NCBI GenBank assembly: GCA_003116995.1
Contig: BDSL01000066.1
Location: 248,001-312,000, forward strand
Source: Yamagishiella unicocca
Taxonomy: Eukaryota > Chlorophyta > Chlorophyceae > Chlamydomonadales > Volvocaceae
Reading direction: 5' to 3'
Length of the DNA stretch: 64,000 nt
Part shown: one piece after another, positions 45,844 through 57,068 of the stretch
Layout of the letters: each line of letters opens with the position of its first letter
Numbering within the stretch: the stretch's first letter is position 1
Notes under the pieces: model-generated
Told to the model about the DNA's origin: nothing
Database searches by the model: none
Seen by the model: the letters and a program-made list of their open reading frames with translations, nothing else
Program-made: the position numbers and the translations under genes

Positions 45844-48800
45844 TCAGGCTGCTGGCGCCTCTTGCGACGCCTTTGGTGCCGGTTTCGTGTCCGCCGCTGC
45901 CGCCGCCGCGGCTGCCACCGCCGCCGCTGCCGCTCCTGGCTGCTCCTCGCCAGGCACGCTAGCTGGCGGCAATCCCGGCGCCTCCGGCCGCGCCGTGGCG
46001 GCACCAGACGGAACGGCGCCGTTAGCCGAGCTGCGACCGGGCAGCCGGGGCAGAGACGCCATCGACACGTTCATTCCCGCCAGGGGCGATAACCGGGCAT
46101 GGCCCGGCTGCTGCAGCTGCGGCTGCTGCAGCTGCGGCTGCTGCAGCTGCGGCGCCCCCGCTCTAGCAATCTCCGCCAAGAGCTCCTTGCGCAGGGAACC
46201 AATCTCCTGGCCAACCAACGCCGCCACCTCCGCTGTGATGAGTCCTATCGTGCGTGGGTCCAGCACGAGCGCGCCCTCCGCACCCGCGGCTTTGTCGGCC
46301 GTGGCGGCGGCCTTGTCGTGCCCGGTCGCCCCCTTCTTCAGCATGTGGACGACCTTCTCCACCTCCTTCCGCATGACGTCCGCCGTGCTGTGCGCCTGCG
46401 ACGTGATGATGCGCTTCATCTCGCCCAGGCGGCCATTCCACTGCCCGTCATCCTCCTCGTCCTCGTCGCCGCCCTCCTCGTCCTCGTCGTCGTCGTCCTC
46501 GTCATCGGCCACGGCAGCCCGGCGCGCGTACTCAGGCTGTCGGCGCACAGCGGGACGGGGGCGGGAGCGCAGAGAAGGCATCAGGAGCCCAAACAATGGG
46601 CACTTAAGGATGCATCTGACACCGTTGGCTTGCTGTCCGTCGCCGGGGCGTGTGGGTGCCCGAGCCTTTCCAATTTGGCGACTCCACGCAGCGAGTCGCG
46701 AAGCCCTTAAAAGCACAATGGTCTGCAAGCGCAATGGTCTGCAAGCACAATGATCTGTTGCATATACCGGTAGACCATTATGCCACAGCCAAACACCGGC
46801 TGCGTCTCTGGTACGCACGGCATGCGCACGTGCACAACCGCTAGTTCACCCTCACCCAAGGGTGACAGGCGAAACCCACCCTGACTGCTTGTCGTCCCCG
46901 CACCCCGGGCCCTGACTCACCACAATGACGTACATGTACCGCTTGCCGTCGTCCTTGCTGCCCTTGGGCTTAGCTGAAGGCGGCGTGAGCGTGGAGTAGA
47001 GCCAGCTGAGGAAGAAGTTGTAGAGCTGCGTCTCGCTCTCTACCACCAGCAGCGCCTTGTTGCGCAGCGATTCCCACTTTTCGTTTTCGCGGATGCGCTC
47101 GTAGGATTCGGAGATGATGGAGATGAGCAGGTTCAAGAGAATGATGGTCACCTGAGAGAAGGAGAGGCGGGGGCGGTGGCAGCGCGAGGGTTTTGAGGAA
47201 GACCCGTGGGTGCGAGAACCGGTGGCAGCGTGAGGGAGGGTGATGGTGGCTTTATGATGCCGCCCTCCCTCGACTGATGCCTCGACTGCTCTTGCCCAGT
47301 CGTCAACTCAGCCGTCAGCTCCTTACCAAAATCATGTAAATCGACGCGAGGACCCGGGTCAATGCGTCCAGCCCTAGGGCGCCGGAATCTGCACGAGGGC
47401 GAGCATCGAGCGGGGGCGCGGGCGGATAAGGCAGCAGCACGGTGGGGCATCGACGCATCGTTCATAGCAAGACGTGCACCGATACATAGCGGGCAGCCAC
47501 GCGGCGGCGCGCGCAATGGGACATTGCTGCCCACGTACCCAGGGTCGAAAGGAAGGTCACGTCGAAGTCGCCGTACATCATTGTGAACAACTTGATGAAC
47601 GTCTGCTGCTCGTCTGCGTAGGAGCCCTGCGAGGTCAGGTCAGGAAGGCGGCGGCAGTGGCGGTTCGGGTTGGGTGAAGCAGGTGGCGGCAGTGGCAGCG
47701 GGTGCATCCACACTTTCGCGGCTCGGAGGTATTCAGAGGTATGCCCGAGGATAACCAGGTGGGGTTGAGAGGAAACCCGAAGGTCGGCATTTAGGAAAAA
47801 ATGCTTAACCCACTACGAAACGTTTGGGACACTCGTTTGGAATTGCGGGCAGGTTTACTGCGGGCAAGCTGTGGCTTCATGCCACTGCGTGCCCACAACA
47901 CTTGAGACCAGTGCACCCGCAAGAGAACCCAGCATCGGCATCAGCATCATCAGCCGCCTGTACATTGGCAGGTGTCATCCGGGTAGGACCCGTCACGTTC
48001 GCGCACGTATCAAGAGACCCCTTCCCACCAGTACAGTCCCCTACATCTGCCCGCCCTGCACCCCCACGTCCGTGCATGTGGCGCACCTGGGAAATGATGA
48101 TTGCGAGCGCGAAGCCAACAAACATGACGGACAGGAAGGCGAAGAACATCAACAGGTCGTAGGTCGTCTCGAGGACCATCCTGGGAGCATGAGGGGGTGT
48201 ATAAGGGGATCATGAGGGGGGGGCATGGGGAGACGACCAGGATCATCATGAGGCCTACACGCACGGTACTGATTTGGGTCAGCAGCAGTCCATCGCGGTC
48301 AGTAGGTTGCTGATCGGCGTGCTGAGCACACGGTGCAGGTGGCAGACAAGCAGATGATGAGAATCACGAGGCCGAGGCCCCACCTGGGGGGTGGCATAGA
48401 GACCCGTTTTACACGACACGGGTAGTGCCCTGACGCACAGTCTGCGGACACATAGGGGGGTGGCCGAGGAGAGCGCCGTGCTGTGCGCGGCAGCCCATTC
48501 TCGGTCCCTAGGGGCGTGATGTGCGCTACTCGCCTCACGAAGGAACCCAGCTTGTCTGATGCCATAGCGTAGTACAGCAGCCGCATGAAGAGCAGCACGA
48601 TCTGCACCGACGCTAGGCCACGCAGCGTGAGGGGGCTGACGCCCTCCCTGCAGGAGAAGTGCAGCGAGATGGACGCCATCACCAGCGCCACACTGCACAC
48701 GTCCAGCAGGTCCCAGGTGTGGGTGAAGAAGAGCAGCCCGAAGTGGCGGAACTGCGGGGGGTGGTGTGAAAACCGGTGACACGAAAAACGACAAGATAGT

Positions 48801-51800
48801 GGGCGCATGGTCGGCGGACAGCGAGGAAGACCCGTGGATGCGAGGAAGAACCGTTTATAACAGACGTTTTAAGATGCATGCTGGGGAACTGGGGTGAGGA
48901 CACTCGGGGGGGGGGGTCGGAAGGGCGCGGCGCCGACGTGGACGTGTTGATGTGTTGGTGTGGTCGTGTTAGTGGTGTTGGTAGTGGGCACCCGTGCTTC
49001 CCGCGTGTTTTACCAAACAGGTAAACGACGCGGGAAGCACGGGTGGCCATGTCCTCGGAAAGAGGGCGCGGCTCTGCCTTGCTGGATGGGCTGCTGTGCC
49101 CGCCTGTGCAGCCCCGGCGGCGGGCGGTTACACTCATCGACCGGCACCTCGGTGTCAGCGGCGTATGAGGACGTGCTGCGCACGGCGTATCCTGCCCCCC
49201 TCCCCGCCTGGCGGGGGGTTCGAGGAAGACCCGTGGATGCCCGAAAAAACCGTTTAGAACAGACGTTTCGAGATGCATGCTGGAGAACTAGGGGCAGGAG
49301 GGGGCAGTCGATGACGCGCAATTGCGCAGGCCAAGGCCAAGGCGGGGAATCCCTCACCTGGCGAAGTTCCTGGATCGCGAAGTCAAATGTCATAATCGCC
49401 AGGATGGTGAGCAGGGCCGTCTGCAGGGTCGACGGCGCCTGCAGCTGGCAGCCGGGCGTGTTGGCGCCCGGGCCCGACTCGCGGCCGTCCACTGGCTCCA
49501 TGTCCTTGATGGTGAAGGCGTACGCCAGGAACAGGCCCATGTAGGTGATGTGTAACAGGAGCTGCGGGATGCGGGCGGGGGCGAAAGCACCGCGGTAGGA
49601 GAAGGCGAGGGAGAAGGCGAGGGAGGAAGGGGGGGGCTTTAGGCGCAGCCAGGCACTACTGTTGTCGGCAACGTGGTCGCTAGCGCGGCTGTGAAAGGTG
49701 AGGAGGTGAGGTGAGGAGGTGAGGTGAGGTGAGCCATGCTCGTCCTCAACAGGACCGTGTCGTATGCCAGGTGGGGGAGGATCTCCACTTCCTAATGGAG
49801 CTCGGACACCCGCGGGGCCGGGCTCCCGTCACAGGGCCAGGAGCTACGACGCAACGATACGGTTGCTCGGTGGGATTGCCGTGCTCAACCGAATCGCTGT
49901 ACGACAGCGCCGATTACAGCACACCCCGCCCCCCAGTCCCGAGGAGTCCTGACCTTTCGGAGGCGAGCCCTGACCCACACCTGCAGGATAATGAAGTACT
50001 TTGTGAAGTAGTTCCACTTGAAGAGGATGAGGGCGCGCAGCACCTTGCTTCCGAACACGTCGGGCTGCACCTCGGGCGCCCTGAGCAGCTTCTCCATCAG
50101 CGACGTGTCTAGCTGGCGAAGGCCGGTGGCGGCGGAGCTCTGGTAGCACAGGGGCATGGGCAGCTGCGACGGATAGGGCAAGCGCGGGCGAACGCGGCGA
50201 TCGAATGAGGTAACGTTGTGGGCGGCCGGGGACCAGCTGTCCCGGCTCAGGACACCCCCCAGGACATCTCCAGACACCCCCAAGACACCTCCTGACCCCC
50301 GTAGCCAGCAATCACCACGTATACGGCAACGCCCCTGCCCCGCCCTGCCCTCCCGTGCCGCATGCCCTCACCTTGCGACACGAGATGCTGGCCGACCCTT
50401 TGCCCCAGCTCACTGCGCCGTCGATAACCGCGTTGTGACCGTGTGCGAAAAAGGTAGCCCACAAGCCGCGCCCAAGGTGCCTGGTGAAGCCCTCGCTGTC
50501 TTCGGAGCTATCGTCCGAGTCCTTGCCGTCGCCCTCGTCAGCGGCATCCTCTCCGGACGCCGAGCCCCTGGACGCGACCACCTGCGACATCTTGGTGCTG
50601 GCTCCCAGGTTGGTCGACGTGGACATGGGCTTAGCTTGCATACCTATGAGCCGCTGCGCCAGCTTGCCCACGACGGGGAACCGGGTTGAAACGAAGGTCC
50701 AGACGCGGAGCACGATGCCCCAGATCAGGATGCGTACTACGGCGACGACGGCGCGGGAGGTGACCCCTAGGACCCCCAATATCAGCGTGAAGACCACCGC
50801 CACCGCCCAGCTGCCGGGGCCCTGCCACAGGAAGGCGGCGACCGCGCAGCCCAGCACGCGGAGAAGTTGCCGGGTGGTGGGGCTGTGGAATTCGGAGGGC
50901 CAGAAGAGGAACAGCAGCGCGAGCCAGGTGCGGCCCAGCACCAGGAGCGACGCCTCGATGGACACGTCGGTCTCGGTCTGCGTCGCGAAGTGCTGGGAGT
51001 CCTGCGTGGAGCCGCTGCCGCCGCCCTGCCGGAAGTCGTCGCTGTCCTTGTCACTGATCGCCACGGTGGTGAAGCCGATCGGCAGTCCGAAACTGCGGCG
51101 CGTCGGGGAGGAGGGGAGGAAGACCCGTGGAAGGGAAGGGAGGCAGAGGGGATGTGTAAAAACCGTTTGAAACAGACGTTTGGGGGTGCATGCTGGATAA
51201 CTTGGTTGAGGGAACGAAAGACGGAGGAGAGGGGAGGCAGAAGGGAGGGGAGGCGGGGGGAGGGGAGGCTGAGGGGCGGGGAGGCTGAGGGGCGGGGAGG
51301 TGGTGGTGGTGAAAGAGCGCCAGTGCCGCCGCCGGGGGTTTCCGTGTGTGTGGTTTCGGAGCCATGGTCATGTCGTCGCGGCAGGGCACACAAACGTAGA
51401 AGAACCTTGCTCACGCGGCAACGCCCCCTTTTGCGGGCGGTCGGTACACAGCCGCGAGGGCACGAGCCGCGCAATCCATGGGGCGCGGTATCAGTCCGCT
51501 CACAACCCGTGCCCCGGACACAGGTATGCCGCATCCTACGGTAGCCCCTGGTGCAGGTCCCTACGGTAGCCCCTGGTGCAGGTCCCTACGGTAGCCCCTG
51601 GTGCAGGTCCCTACGGTAGCCCCTGGTGCAGGTCCCTACGGTAGCCCCTGATGCAGGTCCCTACGGTAGCCCCTGGTGCAGGTCCCTACGGTAGCCCCTG
51701 GTGCAGGTCCCTACGGTAGCCCCTGGTGCAGGTCCCTACGGTAGCCCCTGGTGCAGGTCCCTACGGTAGCCCCTGATGCAGGTCCCTACGGTAGCCCCTG

Positions 51801-54800
51801 ATGCAGGTCCCTACGGTAGCCCCTGGTGCAGGTCCCTACGGTAGCCCCTGGTGCAGGTCCCTACGGTAGCCCCTGGTGCAGGTCCCTACGGTAGCCCCTG
51901 GTGCAGGTCCCTACGGTAGCCCCTGGTGCAGGTCCCTACGGTAGCCCCTGGTGCAGGTCCCTACGGTAGCCCCTGGTGCAGGTCCCTACGGTAGCCCCTG
52001 GTGCAGGTCCCTACGGTAGCCCCTGGTGCAGGTCCCTACGGTAGCCCCTGGTGCAGGTCCCTACGGTAGCCCCTGGTGCAGGTCCCTACGGTAGCCCCTG
52101 GTGCAGGTCCCTACGGTAGCCCCTGGTGCAGGTCCCTACGGTAGCCCCTGGTGCAGGTCCCTACGGTAGCCCCTGGTGCAGGTCCCTACGGTAGCCCCTG
52201 GTGCAGGTCCCTACGGTAGCCCCTGGTGCAGGTCCCTACGGTAGCCCCTGGTGCAGTTCCCTACGGTAGCCCCTGGTGCAGGTCCCTACGGTAGCCCCTG
52301 GTGCAGGTCCCTACGGTAGCCCCTGATGCAGGTCCCTACGGTAGCCCCTGATGCAGGTCCCTACGGTAGCCCCTGGTGCAGTTCCCTACGGTAGCCCCTG
52401 GTGCAGGTCCCTACGGTAGCCCCTGATGCAGGTCCCTACGGTAGCCCCTGGTGCAGTTCCCTACGGTAGCCCCTGGTGCAGGTCCCTACGGTAGCCCCTG
52501 GTGCAGGTCCCTACGGCCCTCAACGGCGGCGAGCCGAAGGCCCCTACGTGCTTCCTACGATACCCGCGACGCACCGCCGCACCCACCTGGCCAGCCACCT
52601 GCCCAGCCACCCAGCCACCTGCCCACCCACCCAGCCACCTGCACAGCCATCCAGCCACCTGCACAGCCACCCAGCCATCCAGCCACCTGCCCACCCACCC
52701 GTCCAGCCACCCACTCCCCTCCTGGGCAACCCACGTGCCCAGCCACCCACCCAGCCACCCACCCAGCCACCCGCTCAGCCATCCACCCACCCAGCCAACA
52801 GCCCAAACTCACGGCAGCACGTTGTCCTCTAGATCCACCTCCTGCAGCGGTATGGCCTTCAGCAGGCTGGCGCACTGCTGCGGGAAGCGCTCCGCCAGGT
52901 CGTTGAGCATGAGCAGGTCGATGGCCGGCCAGGCGCGCACCGCCTGGATGCACGTGATGGCGTCCCCCACGGCGGACAGGCTGGTCGAGTGCACCGCCAG
53001 GTGGCACGCCTGCACCGCCAGCAGGTGCAGCTTGCGGTATCGCTGCGTCCGTGCCTCCTCCTCCCGCCGCTTCTTCTCCGCGCCCTCGTTCGCGATAATC
53101 TCCTCGTCCTCCACGCTACACGCCTCATCAAGCAGCGGCGGCGGCGGTAGGTCCGAGCTGCGGATGCTGGCTTCCAGGACTCCGTCCTGCTGCTGCTGGG
53201 CCGCCGCCTGCTCCTCCTCCGCGGCCTGCCGCATGGCCCGCTGCACCTCCCGCTTGCTGGCCAGCACCACGTGCAGTATGGCCAGCGCCAGCGGCTTGCA
53301 GGCTGCGGGCCGCGCGAAGAGCTCCATCACCAGAGCCCACTTGCCGGACTCCAGCTCCACGTGTTGGTTGTCGTCCAACAGGCCCCGAGCCATCGTCGTA
53401 CATTTCGCAAAGCCGGCCGTGGGCGCGGCAGCGCCGCCACCGTTGACGGCTCCGCCGAACCGCACCCTCGGCTGCGCCACCGCGGCGGCGGCGGCGCCGC
53501 CGCCGTCTTCTTCGCCCTTGGCGCCCGAGCCTGAGCCCACAGCATCCGCGTTGGAGTTCGAGCTCGGGCCATCGCGCGGCGGCGCCTCGCTCGAGTCCGC
53601 GGCCGCGGGGTCCAGGGCGCCCGCCACCTGCATGGACTGAGTCATGCCGTCGTCGTCGCGGAGCACCAGCGTCTCGACGACCTTGTGCGCGATGAGCACC
53701 GCCCTGGCGCAGCTGCACTTGAAGTCCAGCCAGTCGATCGTGTGCGCCTTGGGACCCACTCGCTCCGCCTGCAGGGGTTCGTAGCGCTGGTAGCCGACCC
53801 AGGCCTTGCGCAGCCGCCGGATGATATCGAGCTCGAAGACGAGCGAGGCCTTGCGGTCGAGTAGCTTACCGACCAGCTCGCTGTGGCCCGACATGCAGGC
53901 ACCCTGCGGGCCGCCAGCAGCGATTTGGGTTGGTTTAGGGCTGAGAAGCCGCTGGTGGCGGGGCCAGGGCCACTGGTCGCAGGGCCAGGGCGGGGCCAGG
54001 GCCACTGCTGGCGGGGCCAGCGGGATTGGTTAACACACCGGTACGTGCAGGTGACTGCTGCAGCTGCCACTGTTCCAGGAGCCGACAGGTCTGCTAGCGT
54101 TGCTTCTCGGGTTACTCGCGGACGCGCTGCCGCTGTAGTGGTTGGCAATAAGCCTCTGTCGGAAGCCAAACTGGAGGCGCGGCGCACGAGAAATGCAACA
54201 CAGACGACACGAGCGGCAGCAAGAACGGATTCCCGCTCGACACGAATACGGAATACCATCAGGGGTTAAAGAGGGTAAATCAATCGCGCATGTTATCACG
54301 CCGCGCCTTTCCCGCTGCGATAGCCACACACACACATCCACACACACACATGACACACATGCTTCACCTTCCCGGCCCCCCTCCGCACCCACGCACCTGC
54401 AGCAGCCACCCCGCCATCGCGAACATAGGCCGGAACCTCGTGACCGAGTGCAGCAGCCTCATCGCCAGCGCCGCCAGCTTTCCGGGCGCGTGGGTGCCGG
54501 CGTCCCTGAGCGACTTATCCACCAGCGCCTGCACGTCCTGGATGGACCGCGTGTGGCTGCGCGGGTCGTACGGCGACTGGCTGCCTTTGATGTCCTCATC
54601 AAGCACGGCGGGCTGGTAAGCTGCGATCGTGTACGCCAGGGCGTGCAGGATGTGGGGTTCGCACACCGCCAGCTCCCCACCGCACCGGTCGAGCAGCTGC
54701 TCCGCCAGCTTAAGCTGCTCGTCGAGCATCTCCGCAATGTGCTCCTTCCTGTAGAGGCTGCCCGGCCGTGTGAGCAGATCGTCGATGGGCGACAGCGCCG

Positions 54801-55062
54801 CCCTGTTAGCCGCGTCGCGCCGGTCGACCGCCGCTGGGTCCGGCGGGTCCTCGGGGCTGGGGCTGTGCAAGTTGACCGCGTAGTTGGCGGGCTGGCCGGC
54901 GAGGTACCAGCTGCGCACCACGCAGACCTCCACGTTGGCCAGCACGACCGCTTTGCGCAGGTGGTCGCGGAAGGCCGACAGCAGCGGCTGCCTCGGCGAC
55001 ACCGCGTCCGTCTCCTCGTGGATCAGGTAGTAGGAGCGCTTGTTGAGGTCCGGCAGCGTGAA
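45844..55062 (-). CDS. TRP-type cation channel (eleven exons, 5' end unresolved)
   Basis: Exons in transcript order: 55062-54397, 53903-52813, 51092-50372, 50163-49981, 49561-49358, 48751-48534, 48180-48087, 47626-47539, 47373-47327, 47151-46921 and 46536-45844. They splice in phase into 1,411 residues; one or more 5' exons upstream of 55062 are missing. The long N-terminal region is helical and soluble-looking, with a Gly/Ala-rich insert. Hydrophobic segments follow in exon 3, then a six-segment channel core: FTKYFIILQLLLHITYMGL (about S1), THTWDLLDVCSVALVM, VQIVLLFMRLLYYAM, LLMFFAFLSVMFVGFALAI, the pore FIKLFTMMYGDFDVTFL and S6 ASIYMILVTIILLNLLISI leading into SESYERIRENEKW. This is the S5-pore-S6 pattern of TRP/polycystin-class channels in a membrane, possibly ciliary. 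The C-terminus is very acidic (DDEDDDDEDEEGG), probably coiled, with LQQPQ repeats. Intron 6 uses a GC donor (GCGAGT, 48533-48528). Confidence 0.82.
47187..47215. repeat. Shared intronic block, copy 1
   Basis: TTTTGAGGAAGACCCGTGGG followed by TGCGAGAACC lies in the 175-bp intron 47152-47326, about 35 bp from the 3' splice acceptor. It is the shortened form of the block described at 49221-49290. Confidence 0.7.
47768..47850. repeat. Shared intronic block, copy 2 (diverged)
   Basis: GAGAGGAAACCCGAAGGTCG begins it and AACGTTTGGGACACTCGTTT ends it. The GGGACACTCGTTT phrase is shared only with the copy at 55090-55185, so these two form a subfamily. It lies in intron 47627-48086. Confidence 0.6.
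48821..48890. repeat. Shared intronic block, copy 3
   Basis: GCGAGGAAGACCCGTGGATG, then ACCGTTTATAACAGACGTTT and GATGCATGCTGGGGAACT. It lies in intron 48752-49357, 69 bp from the 3' splice site, and the same intron has a second copy at 49221-49290. Confidence 0.85.
48989..49045. other. Long intronic hairpin
   Basis: CACCCGTGCTTCCCGCGT (48989-49006) and ACGCGGGAAGCACGGGTG (49028-49045) are perfect 18-bp inverted arms. The 21-nt loop itself pairs further (GTTTTACC with GGTAAAC, one bulge), leaving a very small terminal loop. It lies between the two shared intronic blocks of the same channel-gene intron. The transcribed strand would form a long stem like a small-RNA precursor, or it may be a tiny inverted-repeat element. 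Confidence 0.85.
49221..49290. repeat. Shared intronic block, copy 4
   Basis: CGAGGAAGACCCGTGGATGC, then AACCGTTTAGAACAGACGTT and GATGCATGCTGGAGAACT. This is the best representative of the family: about 70 bp, three conserved phrases in fixed order. It lies about 67 bp from the 5' donor of intron 48752-49357, unlike the others, which lie nearer the 3' acceptor. Confidence 0.85.
51115..51202. repeat. Shared intronic block, copy 5
   Basis: GAGGAAGACCCGTGGAAGGG, then AACCGTTTGAAACAGACGTT and GTGCATGCTGGATAACTT, with about 20 extra bases between the first two phrases. It begins 22 bp from the acceptor of intron 51093-52812. Confidence 0.8.
51536..52510. repeat. 25-bp minisatellite, 39 units
   Basis: CTACGGTAGCCCCTGGTGCA plus GGTCC repeats head to tail for 975 bp, exactly 39 units with no indel. 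Only two positions vary: GTGCA/ATGCA (A in about six units) and GGTCC/GTTCC (T in about three, always right of 52240). It fills most of the second intron of the channel gene. Confidence 0.97.
52572..52800. repeat. CCAGCCACC-type simple tract
   Basis: An irregular run of CCAGCCACCTGCCCAGCCAC and related 8-12-base words occupies the stretch between the 25-bp array and the donor of the same intron (GTGAGT, 52812-52807). On the transcribed strand it is GGTGGCTGG-rich, so it would be a G-rich tract close to the 5' splice site. Confidence 0.9.
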
Positions 55063-57068
55063 CTGAGAGGGGAAGGGCAGGCAGGAGTTGGAAGGAAACC
55101 CGTAGGCCAGGACTTAAAGAGGTGAGTGGAATCGACGAGGAGAAGCTTGGGACACTCGTTTTTCTTTGCATGCTGGAGGATGTGAGCAGGCGGAGGGGGT
55201 GTAAGCAAGGCAGGTAAGCAGAGCGAGCGCGAGGCACAGCAGGGCTGAGCTTTCCAGGGGAGGTTGTGGGTGCGATTGAGAGGCGCAGCGGGAGGCGCAG
55301 TGATAACTGGGCCGGATGACTTTCCCGAGAGCAGCATCAGCCATCCCTTGCGCCTCTGTAAACGCGCGCTGCTAGGCCTGGCAGCGGGCTACTGTCCCTG
55401 CAGATGACACATCTCCTTAGCGTTAGGAGGACTGCCGGTGCTTGCAAGGAGCAGGTAAGCCTCCTTCCTAATGGGCCCAACGTGGCTGCGCCGCTCATGC
55501 TGGTGAAGAGGCACTGGCTTGTTTCGCTTCATATGGCCGTGGCGCCAAGTGGGGAGTACGACCAGTCCGGCCACACCGCCCTTCCCCAACTTCTGGAAGG
55601 CCCAGGTTAGTCTGACCACATCGCAGAGGAAACAGATACGCATGGAATGCGCCATAAACCCTTCCAAAGACACGACTTTGTACGTGAATAGATGTGGGCA
55701 GCTGGGCACGGAAGCCAACCGTAGAGGTACGGACTAAAGGCCATACCCCATGATTTGCGCCATCATCCGCTCACCATGTAAGCTATCTCGCGCACGTGAT
55801 GCCCCGAGGTTGAAACCGACCATGTTGCGCTGCGGTTACCATCTCGCGTTGGCAAGCCCATGGCATTTCCCGTAGGCGTGTAGATGGCGCCTGGAAGCCC
55901 AGCTTGTGCTGAGGTCCTGGAAAGGCTAGAGCGGCCGCTGGCTTCGGCAATTGCCGCTGCGCTGCGCACCAGAGGGGCCAGCGGTGCTGGTCGACCCCGG
56001 CTGGAGCTAGTGATATCCCCAGACGTGGACATCACCGCTGCGACTGGCACGTACGCTTACGCAGCGAGCTCCTGTCCTATAGACAACATGGGAACGAGTA
56101 TCGCCGCGTGGCTAATGCTTGCTCTAAGCCTGCCAACCAAAGCATCTGACCGGTCGGGACTTAGGACTGCTTCAATATCCCGGTAAGGGCTACAAAGCAA
56201 GAATATTGCGGTACATACTGCCACATTTGGAGCCCCTATCGCGGAGATATTGTAAGTTTCCACGTTCGTAGTCCCCGGGTGCCCAACAGCCAGTGCGCGC
56301 GCTATAATTTAATCAGTAAGGAGTCACGAAACAAATTCGTGCAAGTGGTTTCCGACGACATGGAACAGCTGGAACGACTGATCGTCAAGTTAAGCTATCG
56401 TACAGTTGGTCCAGTTTGCCGTCAGCCCGTCACGTAAAACTTTGGTTATCATCGGGCATTTAGTCCAACCATCCATGATTGAACCACCGTAGCCATTTAC
56501 GGGAGATGCGGATCCATGTCCCCAGCCTTTAACGGGTAGTGAGCCGCTGCCTTCTGGTCAAAGTGTCACACACACCCGTCCCCCCCTACCTCTGAACGCC
56601 GTGCTTCTCTGTACCCAGTTTTTAACTACACGTGAAGATGATCTGAGGTATTTCAGATGCCTCTTCTCCAGAGAGATTCCGAGATATCTTTTCCACAGCA
56701 CAACTTTTGAAGCCCAAAGGCCAGAGCTGGCCGTGCAACATCACGCACACATACCCCATTGGCGCATCCTGCCGCATCTTGCTCTGTAATAAAGCGTAAA
56801 TGATATGGACGTTTGCCCCTAGCAAGCCAGTCTCCGAAACCGGCGTGAAACGCCGTGTTGCGCCATGAAATTGCTACACCACACAGCCATACAGCGATAC
56901 TAGGGGACAGGGAAATGAGGTGCGACAGAGGAATGAGGTGGCACACGGCGTTGGAAGCATCAGGACCAGGGAGGCCTCCATAACACACTAGGACCAGCGA
57001 AATCTCTATAAGACACTTCCATCAACGTGTTCGCGACAGCTCCCATCGGCAGTTTTGCTACCACTGCC
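55063..57068. other. Stretch likely holding the channel gene's 5' exons
   Basis: The first traced channel exon starts at an acceptor (55063), so upstream exons or the 5' UTR must lie to its right. A minus-strand ATG at 55344 and a minus-strand frame at 55389-55718 are candidates without family support. The block at 55090-55185 belongs to the shared intronic family, consistent with 55063 onward being an intron. A plus-strand frame at 55884-56186 looks mildly protein-like but is unrecognised. Nothing is recognised in 56190-57068. Confidence 0.4.
55090..55185. repeat. Shared intronic block, copy 6 (diverged)
   Basis: TTGGAAGGAAACCCGTAGGC begins it and TTGGGACACTCGTTTTTCTT with GCATGCTGGAGGATG ends it. 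It lies about 27 bp from the acceptor at 55063 and bridges the two subfamilies: it has both the GGGACACTCGTTT phrase and the GCATGCTGGAG phrase. Confidence 0.65.

Noticed and set aside
51536..52516. A repeat protein encoded by the 25-bp array
   Set aside because: Unit length shifts frame at every copy and the array lies inside an intron of a well-supported gene on the opposite strand.
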